Positions 35,035-45,133 are shown, counted from the first letter of the stretch. The stretch is 64,000 bases of DNA from CAVTLG01 sp963802635 (GCA_963802635.1 CAWDJJ010000003.1:434001-498000); one strand, 5' to 3'. Notes: generated by a model not told the origin, from the sequence alone. Numbers and translations: made by a program.

Positions 35035-36889
35035 ATGTCATTTGAACAAGTATCAGCACCTGGCGCTGTGCCTCGATCTGAACCGTTTTTGTCTGTTGCT
35101 CAAGAGAGCAAGCCATTGCGCCTCAAATCAGATGTCAGTAGTCAAGCTATCGTCATTAGCAGTACGTTTGTAAGTATTAAGGATAATGGGGCGAAAGGAG
35201 ATGGGCGCACTGATGATACTCTGGCAATACAGAATACGATTAATAGTGCATCTCAGGGCGCGACGATCTACTTTCCTCCGGGCATGTATATCATTTCTAG
35301 CACAATCCAACTCCAGCACAGTCAAACCTATCTGGGTAGCAGTGACAGTTATTATGGCGCGACCCTGAAACAGGCGAATAACGCCAATCTGGTTGCCCTG
35401 ATGGCTGTTACCGAATTTATGACCAATGCCAACTACTCGAGTGATCCCGTCCATGTTGCGAATCTCTATTTCGATGGTAATAGCAGCAATAATACGAAGC
35501 CGCCAGCTAATGGTGGGCATGGCATCATTTTTATGTCTTCTGATTCTATCATCAGAGAGTGCTGGTTTGTGAACATCTCGTGTACGGCAATTGTCTTCTC
35601 TGATGTAAATCTGGCTGGAAACGTCATTATCAACTCTGCTATTGAAAATCACGTGCTCAATTGTAAAGTGAACGTGGCGGGCCAGTATGGCATATGGGTG
35701 CGAGATCAGGGCGAAGGAACCTGTACTGATGGCTATATCCGCGATTGTGTCATTAATATGACGACGGATACCAGTATTTTTCTTGAGCGAGGCGCAGGCT
35801 GGTTTCTTTCTGGCAATCATGTCTATGACTGTGTAAAGTCTGGTATTGTCGTCAATAATGCCTGGGCCACCAGTATTGTCGCCAACGAAATAGATGGCTA
35901 TGGCACTGACCCTACTGTCGCTGTTAATTACTATACGGGCATTGGTGTGACGTGTATTGGTCCTCGTCCTACTATCGTCGAAGGCAATATTATTGTGAGT
36001 TTCCGAACCTAATCCAAATACGATCTATCAGCACCTTTCTATCAATGGGGGAGCATCGACCGACGCACGTTGTATCGTCACTGGCAATGATATCCTGGGG
36101 GGATATGTCAAGACGACCAGTTCAACGCCGATCACGACAGCAGCATCAGCGACTATCGTGGTTGGGAGCGTGACGAATATGTACGTCGGACAACTTCTGA
36201 CTATTGACGCGGGGAGTACTTACCAGGAAAATGTGACTGTGACTGCTATCAAACAATCAGCCACTGCTGGTGGTAATACGCTGACTGCCAGCTTTAGCAA
36301 GCCACATAGCGGCACTTATTCTATTACGAGCAGTACGCCTGTCTCAAACTCACTAGGTATGATCATCCAATCGTTTGGTACGCAGAAAACCAGTGGACAG
36401 CCATTTTATGCGCAAGTGGCGCTCAATAGAGCAGATGGTGTTGGGCAAGAGTATTACTGTGATCTTGCTGCCACGACCATTCTGGCACCCAGCCATATGC
36501 TTGGGAATGTGCAAAGTGAAGGCGATCTCAGGTTTGCTGGACACATCATTTGTAATGGCCCTAACGCTAGCGTGTCTGTCGGTGCCAATAATGGGACAAA
36601 TGCTCCTACGCCGACTATCAATGGCAACGACGCGCGGGGTACGATAAACTTTGGTTGTGGCGCAAATGCGGCGGCTGGATTGCAAGTTGATGTAGAATAT
36701 GTTGCTGCTTATGACCACTATCCGGCGGTGGTCATCGTGCCTGTTAACGCGGCAACCGCGCTGGCAGGAAATATCTGGTATGTCAGCCATATCTCCACGA
36801 ATGGCTTTAGCATTGCTTCGACTGTAGCTCCGGCCAAAACTGCACAGGCGGCCAATACCTACAGTTTTAGCTATCAGGTTGTTGGTTAG
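35035..36889 (+). CDS. Right-handed beta-helix (pectate lyase-like) protein, frameshifted in this sequence
   Basis: About 617 residues after joining the frames. The N-terminal part is a Pectate_lyase_3-type beta helix: VSIKDNGAKGDGRTDDTLAI followed by FPPGMYIISSTI, then many short strands (CTDGYIRDCVINM; NHVYDCVKSGIVVNNAW). The frame stops at 36010 because one extra T is present at 36000-36002; the next frame continues the same helix (SEPNPNTIYQHLSINGGAST) and runs to 36889. The second half adds a beta-rich Thr/Ser/Ala domain. AGGGAGGAAAAAAG precedes the ATG at 35035. Probably a secreted or surface polysaccharide-binding protein or tail-spike-like protein; no signal peptide is visible. Confidence 0.75.
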
Positions 36890-37060
36890 TTTTTCAATCC
36901 CATCAGGTCGCTCGTGAAGGGATATGAAAGCATAAGAGGTCAAGCGAAGATATGTCAACAGAGATGAGCGGCTTTCTCGGATATTGCGTAGTTGTTCCTG
37001 TTCGTGTATGCTGGCTACATCGTTCATCTGGGACTAGCATTACCTCTGGAGTAGCGCGAA

Positions 37061-38203
37061 TTGGGCACACTATTATTCCTATGCTTGCGTAGTATTGCTT
37101 TTGCGCTAGGTGCCATTATTGTTAGTGGCACCTTTGTTTCTGCTTTGCGTACCTTCGTTTTGCCGCGTAGCGCGCCCGATATCATTAACCGCAATGTCTT
37201 TATTGGGGTACGTCGCTGCTTTGAATTGCGTAGCCTGCCATTGCGATCCTTTGCGCAGCGGGATCGGGCGATGGAACTGTATGCTCCTGTCTGTCTGATT
37301 GCGCTGCTGACTACATGGCTGATCTGTATACAGTTTGGCTACATGTGTATGTACTGGGCGGTAAATACCTCGTCCTGGTATGCTGCTTTCAAAGTGAGTG
37401 GTTCGTCCTTATTGACACTGGGTTTTTCGCTCGTTGATAACTTTCCCACTACCGTGCTGACCTTTTCGGAGGCGACCATTGGCCTGATACTGGTTGCATT
37501 ATTGATTGCCTATCTACCCACCATTTATGCAGCGTTTGCGCGTCGTGAAGAAGCCGTGACTATGCTTGAGGTGCGTGCTGGCTCTCCACCCTCGGCGGTA
37601 GAGATGATCATACGCTATCATCGTCTGAGACGCCTGGAGCAGCTCGGAGAGATATGGACGGCCTGGGAGGTCTGGTTCGTCGATATTGAGGAGAGTCATA
37701 CCTCGTTGGCTGTGCTTGCTTTCTTTCGTTCACCGCAGCCGCATCGTTCCTGGGTGACGGCGGCGGGCACAGTGCTAGATGCGGCTGCGCTGACGCTCTC
37801 ATCCGTGGATACTCCACATGACACTCAGGCGGACCTCTGTATTCGGGCCGGCTATCTTGCTCTGCGCTATATCTGCGATTTCTTTCGTATCACTTATGAT
37901 GCCAATCCAGATCCAATGGACCCCACAAGCATTACTCGCGCGGAGTTTACTGCGGCGCTGGATGTCTTAGCTCGAGCTGGTGTGCCGTTGAAGCCTGACC
38001 GTGAGCAAGCATGGAGGGATTATAATGGCTGGCGTGTCAATTATGATGCTGTATTGCTCTACCTGGCCGAGCTTACGGTGGCACCTTATGCTCCCTGGTC
38101 AGCTGATCGCCAATTGCAGGATGCACCACGCACGGTGTTGCGCTGGCGCAGAGGACGCAGACCCCCAAAGATACGCGAGTGGCTGCCGCCTGCTCAAACA
38201 TGA
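37061..38203 (+). CDS. Membrane protein with ion-channel-like pore segment
   Basis: 380 residues. Helices occur at ~5-28, ~75-100 and ~130-155. Between the last two is a short pore-loop-like segment (KVSGSSLLTLGFSLVDNFPT), then VLTFSEATIGLILVALLIAY. This layout (outer helix, pore loop with TLGF, inner helix) resembles the two-helix potassium channel domain, but the filter lacks the second Gly of TVGYG. The C-terminal ~220 residues are soluble and helical (RYHRLRRLEQLGEIWTAWEV). TTG start, with CTGGAG nearby. Function not known; transport of ions is an inference. Confidence 0.6.
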   Translation: MGTLLFLCLRSIAFALGAIIVSGTFVSALRTFVLPRSAPDIINRNVFIGVRRCFELRSLPLRSFAQRDRAMELYAPVCLIALLTTWLICIQFGYMCMYWAVNTSSWYAAFKVSGSSLLTLGFSLVDNFPTTVLTFSEATIGLILVALLIAYLPTIYAAFARREEAVTMLEVRAGSPPSAVEMIIRYHRLRRLEQLGEIWTAWEVWFVDIEESHTSLAVLAFFRSPQPHRSWVTAAGTVLDAAALTLSSVDTPHDTQADLCIRAGYLALRYICDFFRITYDANPDPMDPTSITRAEFTAALDVLARAGVPLKPDREQAWRDYNGWRVNYDAVLLYLAELTVAPYAPWSADRQLQDAPRTVLRWRRGRRPPKIREWLPPAQT

Positions 38204-38265
38204 CTTCTGCTACAAATGCAGCCTTTCTACTGTTTTTATGCCAAATAATCTTTTTGCTATAGCTC

Positions 38266-41200
38266 CTATTGATTCGATCCAACGACATGTACGTCATTTA
38301 CGGTCTGGCTATTTGGTTGGCCATTGAGCATAAGCACAGTTGTACTGGTGGAATTCCCATTAGCAGCAAAGGCAATTGTACCACTTATCCCTGTATAAGG
38401 ATTCTTGCTATCTATCTGACTCAATCCTGTACGTATCTCGTTCGGTGTGATCGCTGCTCCTTTAGCATCTACTAACGCATTCTGATATGCCTGTATATAA
38501 GTATTGATGGCATCATACGTGAGAATAGTATCGGTATCAGCTAAGCTGTAGCCATAGGTCCGTAGGTGCTGATAATGGGGATCAAAAGTTTCACTATATG
38601 CTTGAAGAAATATATTAGCCTGAGCTGAATTATCCTGTGGCTTGTTCGGATTGATATAAGTAAAGGAGGTAAAATAAAAATTGTGAAAATTGGAATTTTT
38701 AGCTGCTGGTGTATAATCTCCTGGAATGAAAAGCGCATCTCCTCCCATTAAGAGCGTTGCTGAATGCTGACTATCAAGATACAGCAGAAGCGTGCTTGCA
38801 TCACGTGCATAGCCCGCAAAGTAGATCAGATCGGGGTGTGAGCGAAGCGCGTCCTTGACCGCGTTAAGAAGGTCATTATCGTCGCCAATAGCGTATGCTT
38901 TGCTGGTAACGCTCTCTCCCTTGAAATTCATCTCGAAGGCATGCGCCAGGCTCTCGCTATATGCGTTACTTTGATCAGCGAAAACTACCACATTTTTGAC
39001 ATGGAGCGTATTCTGGGCATAGGATGCGCCGTAAGCTCCCTGTTGTGTGTCAGAAGGTGGGATACGGAAAAAATAAGGGGATATACCGGTGAGTTCGTCA
39101 CTTGTTGCTGTAGATGAAAGTATTGGTATCTGCGCGGCTTGTAGTAGAGGAACGGCATCTACTGTTGGTGCACTATTTAAGAAGCCAACAACGCCGATAA
39201 TTGTATGATCATTGTGTACTACATTGATGATTTGCTTTGCTATGAAAGAAGCATAATCTGCATTGCTGCCAATATTAGCAATAAGGAGATGTAACAGCGG
39301 ACAGCTCTGCTTTGGACTTTCACACTTTTGATTGTATGCGTGCTGGGCCAGATATGATCCTTGCAGGAGGTCGCGTCCGCCACCACTGAAAATGCCGTTT
39401 GTTGGCGTTAAGCTAGTTACAACGACAAGCGTGATATAGGGACGCCTGGTTTGTAGTACATGCAGGTCTTCTTGATAGATCAGTGGTTCAGCGTCTGCTG
39501 TGGTTGCGTTGTAAGCAGCTTGCCAGTAGTATATGGCATCTGATATATCGTGAGCTTGTTGTGCGCTGGCTGCGAGATTTTTGTCGCCACTATTTGTGGA
39601 CCCTTGTCCAGTGTCGAAGACATATGAGCCATCGCTTACGCCGATGCTCTCTTGTCCACATGCTGCTGCTGTTTCTGTGATGCCGATAGTGGATGGTGGT
39701 ACTTGTCCAGCCAGGCAAGGAGCTTGCAGGTACTGGTAGGATTGAAAGAAGCCAATCGATGTTAATGTTACCGATAAGATGATGACGGTGAGTAGTAAAG
39801 CTGGTAGTCCGAAGCGCTTGCGCCACCATGTAAACGGTTGCGTGCCTTTAATTGCCTGAAACATTCTACTGGCACTATCATTTTCATTGATCTGGGTAAA
39901 ACGCTGAAATGATTGCAGGTAATTCTCCTGGGCGTCCTTCCGTTCAAAAAGAGTTTCCTGTACACTGCCGATCTTTTCAAAGAGTTCTGCTTCACTTTTG
40001 CGCAAGTTCTCGCCAATGTCGGAATTGACTTGTTGATAGAGTTCCAACGCTGCTTGATAACTTTCATGTGCATGCACTGGACGTTTGTGCTGTTGGTTTA
40101 CCTCTCCGATAGATTGTAGGATGTTGATGACGTTCTGATTGTCTGCGACTGCGCTAAAGAGTGCTAACGCATTCTCATAATAGTCGATGGCCTCTTGCCA
40201 TGCTGGTATGCGTGATTGTTGTGCGCCGCTTGGCGAGATTTTGTGAAAGAGATGCGGCAGGCGTTCGGCCACTGTCATCCTATGGAGACGTTTGATATCA
40301 CCCATAGCCTGCCAGGCGAGCGCTTCGTTTTTTTGCTCGTGCAGTGCATGGAAGATGACTTGTGCCTGTGTATAGCAGCGAAATGCATCTGACCATTGCT
40401 TGTTGCTCTGGAACTTCAGCTTACCGATCTCATATAATACTGTAGCCTCATAGAAACGCTCATGTAATTGTCGAAAATAGACCAGCGCCAACTCAAAACT
40501 TTGCAATGCCTCTGTTTCATTGTTACTACGTTGAATATCTCCTCTGGCTTGTAAAACCAGGGCTTCCTGTTTGCTATCGTCGAGAGTGTGAAAGAGTTGG
40601 CGCGCCTGTTCGTAGTGTGCAAGAGCCGCCAGCCACTGTGCCAGGTCCTTGTGAAGGTCGCCAATGATTTTATAAAGCTGCGCTTCATAGGCGCGTTCAG
40701 TGGTTTGTTGGAAACGGAGAAGTGCTTTTTTATACTGTTCTAAAGCTTCCTCCAGTTGTCCCTTGTTGAGTGCATTATCACCCCATGCCTGGTGATAGAT
40801 ACCCTGACCGAAAGTGCTTAACTGAAATACGTGATCGAGAGGTAACGTCAGCAGCAGGTTTCCGTCTTCTATATTGCCGGTTTGTATAGCTCTTTGGACC
40901 TGCGCGTACCATTCGATGATACCCTTATGATCATCGAGTGCAAAGGTATAATAGTATTGTTCTGGGTTAGAACGATTTGCCCAGTAATTGAAGGCGCGTT
41001 GATGGTACAGGTGCCATTGATCTGGCTCCTGGATACGAATATTCTCAACAAGGACTTCGCGGAATAATTCGTGGATGACGTAGTATCTAGCGCCGATATC
41101 TTTGATATAAGAATAATCGCTAAATTGCTCGAAGCTGCCATAGACGTCAGGAGCTTCGAGCGTTTCTGGAAAAACAGCACACATGAGTTCCCAGTTAAAG

Positions 41201-42174
41201 CGCCGGAGCAGAACGCCATAGTGTGTCCAGGTGCGAAACGGGCCTTTCAAGCGATGGTCCAGGCGATCTTGTACTAATTCAACCAGAGCCTCTTCTGTAT
41301 ACTCTTTTTCCAGCGGCTCATCGAAAACTTTTTCTTCCTCTTCTCTAATCTGCCAGAGCGTGCTGATAATCGAGAGACAGAGTGAATGTCCATGTGTGAG
41401 GCTGAAGATTTTTTCGCGGTCTTGTTCATCTTCCACACCGATCTCCTGCAAATAAGTCAGCACTGACTCCCTGTCAAGCATCGGTAGCGGGTACATGAGC
41501 TGGTCTTGCTGGGCAACTTTTTTCAGTTGTGGGTAGGTGCGACTGGCGATCAGAATATGGCAATGGAGATAACGATGGAGTTGGGGAACAAGCCTGTCGG
41601 TAAGCCATTCACTATGCTGGTGTTCTTCTCGCTCGTTCAGCCACTCGCAGGTATCTAACAGGATCACAAGTTTTTTTTGTGTGAACGTCTGTATTTGTAC
41701 ATAAAAAGCGAATTCGACTTCTTCGAGCAAGAGCTGCTCTGCTCTTTCTGCATTTTTTGTGTTTATATCTATCTCTCCTGTGATATAGTCCTCTAAAGTA
41801 GAGAATTGTGATACATTGAACGAGGAGAGTGGGGGGATACTATTGAAGTAGTATTGTGCGGTTTGTCGACGCGCTTTCTGGAGTGTTTCATCGAAATCCG
41901 CAACTTTTTGTGGATTACAGTAGCTGGCCAGACGCCAGGATAAGGCTTCAAGAATTTTCAGTGGGTCCGTAGGCAGCAATTGATTAGCGAAGTCAAGTTT
42001 GATATGCAGAATTTCTGCGTGATCTTCATAGTAATTTAGGAGTGTGCTTTTTCCGGTTCCGGGCATACCAGTGAGGAGGAATAACCATGGAGTTTCCTCA
42101 TCTAAGAATTTCCGGTAGTCTGCTCTTTCTTTTTTTCGTCCAATAAATTCAATTTTTGGTGGAGTGAAAGCCAC
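38266..42174 (-). CDS. STAND-like NTPase-TPR-transmembrane receptor with extracellular periplasmic-binding domain
   Basis: About 1302 residues from the GTG at 42174 (AAGGATG just upstream); an ATG at 42240 is the alternative. Order: P-loop NTPase (Walker A GMPGTGKST at ~36-44, Walker B KLVILLDTCEWL), a winged-helix-like part, then ~10 TPR-like repeats (e.g. EEALEQYKKALLRFQQTTER, AYEAQLYKIIGDLHKDLAQW). One membrane helix follows (LPALLLTVIILSVTLTSIGF, ~786-813). The C-terminal ~400 residues match branched-chain amino-acid-binding proteins (ABC-type Peripla_BP_6): GRDLLQGSYLAQHAYNQKC, IIGVVGFLNSAPTVDAVPLL, PILSSTATSDELTG, YFFRIPPSDTQQGAY. An extracellular ligand sensor is thus joined to an intracellular signalling ATPase. 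Confidence 0.82.
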   Translation of the reverse strand: MAFTPPKIEFIGRKKERADYRKFLDEETPWLFLLTGMPGTGKSTLLNYYEDHAEILHIKLDFANQLLPTDPLKILEALSWRLASYCNPQKVADFDETLQKARRQTAQYYFNSIPPLSSFNVSQFSTLEDYITGEIDINTKNAERAEQLLLEEVEFAFYVQIQTFTQKKLVILLDTCEWLNEREEHQHSEWLTDRLVPQLHRYLHCHILIASRTYPQLKKVAQQDQLMYPLPMLDRESVLTYLQEIGVEDEQDREKIFSLTHGHSLCLSIISTLWQIREEEEKVFDEPLEKEYTEEALVELVQDRLDHRLKGPFRTWTHYGVLLRRFNWELMCAVFPETLEAPDVYGSFEQFSDYSYIKDIGARYYVIHELFREVLVENIRIQEPDQWHLYHQRAFNYWANRSNPEQYYYTFALDDHKGIIEWYAQVQRAIQTGNIEDGNLLLTLPLDHVFQLSTFGQGIYHQAWGDNALNKGQLEEALEQYKKALLRFQQTTERAYEAQLYKIIGDLHKDLAQWLAALAHYEQARQLFHTLDDSKQEALVLQARGDIQRSNNETEALQSFELALVYFRQLHERFYEATVLYEIGKLKFQSNKQWSDAFRCYTQAQVIFHALHEQKNEALAWQAMGDIKRLHRMTVAERLPHLFHKISPSGAQQSRIPAWQEAIDYYENALALFSAVADNQNVINILQSIGEVNQQHKRPVHAHESYQAALELYQQVNSDIGENLRKSEAELFEKIGSVQETLFERKDAQENYLQSFQRFTQINENDSASRMFQAIKGTQPFTWWRKRFGLPALLLTVIILSVTLTSIGFFQSYQYLQAPCLAGQVPPSTIGITETAAACGQESIGVSDGSYVFDTGQGSTNSGDKNLAASAQQAHDISDAIYYWQAAYNATTADAEPLIYQEDLHVLQTRRPYITLVVVTSLTPTNGIFSGGGRDLLQGSYLAQHAYNQKCESPKQSCPLLHLLIANIGSNADYASFIAKQIINVVHNDHTIIGVVGFLNSAPTVDAVPLLQAAQIPILSSTATSDELTGISPYFFRIPPSDTQQGAYGASYAQNTLHVKNVVVFADQSNAYSESLAHAFEMNFKGESVTSKAYAIGDDNDLLNAVKDALRSHPDLIYFAGYARDASTLLLYLDSQHSATLLMGGDALFIPGDYTPAAKNSNFHNFYFTSFTYINPNKPQDNSAQANIFLQAYSETFDPHYQHLRTYGYSLADTDTILTYDAINTYIQAYQNALVDAKGAAITPNEIRTGLSQIDSKNPYTGISGTIAFAANGNSTSTTVLMLNGQPNSQTVNDVHVVGSNQ

Positions 42175-42243
42175 GTGTATGCATCCTTTTTGTGCTCTGC
42201 GATCCCTGTAGCAGGCTATGCGTCGACAGAACAGAGACATCGA

Positions 42244-43515
42244 TTATGATGACTGAGTCCGACCGCTCTTATAGTATGCTGCTCGCTCGCTATATTTTTT
42301 TAACTCATCCTCTTCTTCGTTCTCTAAGTGCGTAAGTATAATGCGACGCAATAAAGGATGGATGGTATAACAATTCTCCTTAGGCTGGAATTGGATACAA
42401 GGATAGCGTATAAAATTTTCGAAGTGGTCACGTCCCTGCGCTTTTGATAGAAATTCTTGAAAGATGGTGCACCACATGTGCTGGGTGAAGTTTTCTGTGA
42501 TGACACCATAGCGGAGCAACTCATTAAACGGTGGGCACAGGCGAGCGAGTACCTTTTCCTGCACAAATACTTGCCAGGCATTTTTATAAAATAAGGCAGT
42601 AAGGTATGCATAATCCAGGGAGCTACCGTTAGCGTCTTGCTCATGCTCTTTGATAGTATCATGAAAGATCGTGACACAATAGGCGTGACCGTCAGTCTTG
42701 GCGAAAACAAGATTATGCAATGCTTCTTCGGTAATACCTCGCTGTTGCAAATAGGTGGTCATAGTGTTTTTGTTCAATGGCAGCAGGTTAATTGACCACT
42801 GCTGTTCTGGCCTGATGACGTCGAGTGGTGGTTTCATGCGGCTAGTCATAACAGCCAGACACCGTTTCTCAGGTCTTTGTTGCGTAAGATCATTATGTAT
42901 GTCTGGTAGCAACGCATTCATGAACCAGTAATCGACCGCTAAGTCTTTCTTTGCTTCGTTATCGCGCTCGCTGAGCCGTTCAAAATTATCTAACAAGATG
43001 ATCAGGTTGTTCCCTTGCAGTGTGCAGATAACTTTTTTGAAGGTTGTCTTCAAGCTATCGATCAGGGGTCTCTTGATGGTTTTCTTGATCTCATCTAGAC
43101 TGATCATCAGTGTGTTGCTTTCAATATGTGCATCTCTGTCTGCATTTATTACCTGTTTAATGCTGCCTATGTGCAACTCTGCTTTATTAATTTGTGCGCG
43201 GCTCATTTGCAACTCTTGTTCAAACTTCTCGACTGCTTGCTTGTCACAGCTGGGAGCAATCTTTTCTTTGATATTGTCAAGAATAGTAAAATGGTCGTGA
43301 AGGGATGGATCAGCGAAATCTAAGTATATCAATTTGTCCTGCCCTGCACGGTGTTCTTCTTTGATCTGGCTCAGTATGTCACTTTTCCCTATACACTCTT
43401 GACCCATGAGAATCATCAACCAGGGAGCCTGTCTACTTGATTGTTGATTGGGCATAACCTGTTGCAGAAACGCACGAATGAGCTCCAGCGCTTTTTCTCG
43501 CTCTACAAATATCAC
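42244..43515 (-). CDS. STAND-like P-loop NTPase
   Basis: 423 residues. Walker A is GQECIGKSD (38-46) and Walker B is NLIILLDNFERL. Downstream are a sensor-like CLAVMTSRM and a winged-helix region (FNELLRYGVITENFTQHMWC). It resembles the N-terminal half of the neighbouring receptor, without TPRs or a membrane segment, so the two may be paralogues. Between Walker A and B is a short beta-prone insert (INADRDAHIESNTLMIS, 123-139) which resembles the C-terminus of the Bell-like protein encoded just upstream. Its stop codon is three bases from the ATG at 42240, so all three genes are probably one operon. Confidence 0.75.
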   Translation of the reverse strand: MIFVEREKALELIRAFLQQVMPNQQSSRQAPWLMILMGQECIGKSDILSQIKEEHRAGQDKLIYLDFADPSLHDHFTILDNIKEKIAPSCDKQAVEKFEQELQMSRAQINKAELHIGSIKQVINADRDAHIESNTLMISLDEIKKTIKRPLIDSLKTTFKKVICTLQGNNLIILLDNFERLSERDNEAKKDLAVDYWFMNALLPDIHNDLTQQRPEKRCLAVMTSRMKPPLDVIRPEQQWSINLLPLNKNTMTTYLQQRGITEEALHNLVFAKTDGHAYCVTIFHDTIKEHEQDANGSSLDYAYLTALFYKNAWQVFVQEKVLARLCPPFNELLRYGVITENFTQHMWCTIFQEFLSKAQGRDHFENFIRYPCIQFQPKENCYTIHPLLRRIILTHLENEEEDELKKYSERAAYYKSGRTQSS

Positions 43516-43575
43516 ATCCTACTCCTACTATACCATTACAACAGAAGATACGAAGAGAAAAACTAGCAGGAAATA

Positions 43576-44013
43576 TTAGCTGATAGTAAATGTGTTTCCC
43601 TCAACATGAGCCTTGCCATGGGCTTCTATGTCTTGTATACCTTTGCCCAGGCTATTGTGCATTGCGTTCGCGATGACCTGGGACTCATCGTTGGCAAGGA
43701 TACGTTGGACGGGACCTTGTTGTAAAAGTTGCGTGACGGTTTGTGCCAGTGCCGGGTCTTTTTGTAGGATATCTGTGAGCTTGTTGTAGAGATTCACCTG
43801 GTATTCCTCTGGACTATTCTGAAAGTTCTCCAGGACTTTGAGTGCTTTCCCTTTGTCGTCTTCCTGCTTGAAACGATGTTTGATGGCTTCATAGAGGCGC
43901 TTGGCTTGTTCAAAACCAGCTTCTACTACAGTAGTGGCCATGGCATCTTCTAGTTTTGGCGCAAATGTTCTGAGAAGGATAACTGCTTGCTCGATAACTG
44001 TGTGATAATCCAT
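43576..44013 (-). CDS. Bell-like helical protein with C-terminal beta-prone (amyloid-like) motif
   Basis: 145 residues. Residues 1-115 are helical, with the pattern FAPKLEDAMATTVVEAGFEQ, AKRLYEAIKHRF, LTDILQKDPALAQTVTQLLQ. This resembles the Bell domain found in bacterial effectors that carry a C-terminal amyloid signalling motif. The final 30 residues (VIANAMHNSLGKGIQDIEAH, GKAHVEGNTFTIS) are beta-prone and polar. The motif AHVEGNT (135-141) matches AHIESNT in the NTPase next door. By analogy the protein may be the effector or adaptor recruited by that NTPase. The Bell assignment is from memory of family pattern, not a search. Confidence 0.6.
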   Translation of the reverse strand: MDYHTVIEQAVILLRTFAPKLEDAMATTVVEAGFEQAKRLYEAIKHRFKQEDDKGKALKVLENFQNSPEEYQVNLYNKLTDILQKDPALAQTVTQLLQQGPVQRILANDESQVIANAMHNSLGKGIQDIEAHGKAHVEGNTFTIS

Positions 44014-44397
44014 AGAAACCCTCTTTCCCCGTTGGCAATAGTATTGCTATATTTAGCTTATTCTATTCTATTATATAGATGCCAATTAATTCAACTGGGA
44101 CTCTCCATCCTTTTGGGGAAATTTGGCAAGGAATGTCTGCGAGGACGCCTCGCTCTGTCAAGGGCCGTAGCCCTTGCATCCCGCTTTACTCTTGAAAGAT
44201 GGAGATTCTTCAACTGTTGGATGTTGCAACAGGTGGGGCAGGCAGTGGTTAGAATTACAAGGAGGATGCATATTGAAGACGAGTACTCTGTTCCAACTCA
44301 TAATGAACAGCGGGGATGGAAGGGGCCGTTCATTATGAGTTGAACACCGTCCGCAGGACGGCCTGGATGGTTCAGGGCGAAGCCCTGACGTTCGCGC
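44014..44397. repeat. Intergenic hairpin cluster
   Basis: Perfect 15-base arms CAACTCATAATGAAC (44294-44308) and GTTCATTATGAGTTG (44328-44342) enclose a 19-base loop. Next come CCGTCC-GCAGGACGG (around 44350) and TCAGGGC-GAA-GCCCTGA (44372-44388). An AAGGGCCGTAGCCCTT hairpin lies near 44160. These are dispersed-repeat-like structures, not genes; they may also end the transcript of the gene at 44398. Confidence 0.7.
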
Positions 44398-45007
44398 TCA
44401 GGCTTCTTGCTGCTGGTAGTATGGATGTTTGCGGGACGCTGTCCACGTGCCCCACAATCCCAGCAGCCCATTGAGAAGAGCACGAATCACCAGTAGCAGG
44501 ATCAGCAGAAGGATACCACCGATAATTGCACCTGTGGATGTAAATCCAGACCCGCTGGATGGCTCTGGATAGTTGGGAATATAGTGTACAAGCGTTCCAC
44601 CAATGTAGCTGAGAACACCTATGAATAGTCCTGTGTAGAAGCCCAACTGACGCCGTATGGCAATTATACCTACGACGTACCCTGCCGCAAAGCTGATGAG
44701 AAACTCTAGAATGTAAGACGAGACCCATAACCAGAAAATTGTGACTGCCGTCCCGTAAGACATTTTATCCCCTAGCCGCGCAGCTTCTTGATAGGTCCCT
44801 GCGTAGAGGAACGTCAGCGCGACTGGCACAAATACAGCCAGCAGGCCACCTACTGCGGCTGCGCTGAACACATAGCGTAAGTCAGCTTGCGAGAGCGCTA
44901 ATGCTGAGCGTCTCTCTCTCTGCTGCTGTCCCTCAGCGATGAGTTCTTCATCAGGGCGATGCTGATGAACATTATTATATGACAGTTGTTTCTGCAGAGT
45001 TTCGCAT
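44398..45007 (-). CDS. Multi-pass membrane protein of unknown function, probable frameshift near the start
   Basis: A protein of ~200 residues with four predicted membrane helices (AVGGLLAVFVPVALTFLYAG; TIFWLWVSSYILEFLISFAA; GLFIGVLSYIGGTLVHYIPN; GAIIGGILLLILLLVIRALL). The plain frame begins with a GTG at 44871, inside the first helix region. The same frame is open upstream and coding-like (HQHRPDEELIAEGQQQRERR), but has no start. An ATG at 45007 with GAGGA nine bases before it reads METLQKQLSYNNVH if one base (45003-45004) is removed. I therefore extend the gene to 45007 and suspect a one-base insertion. No family recognised. Confidence 0.55.
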
Positions 45008-45133
45008 GATAGAGTGTCCTCAAAAGTGGATCATCAATAAAAGCAACTTGAAGCCTTCTGTCTCTCTCCTCTTTGCACGAGGGGAAGTATACATGAATGC
45101 ACTGAAAAGGTCAACGCATGTAAGCAGTCAGTC

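Noticed and set aside
43987..44343. 118-codon plus-strand frame in the hairpin-rich gap
   Set aside because: It is made from hairpin repeats and overlaps the start of the Bell-like gene on the other strand.
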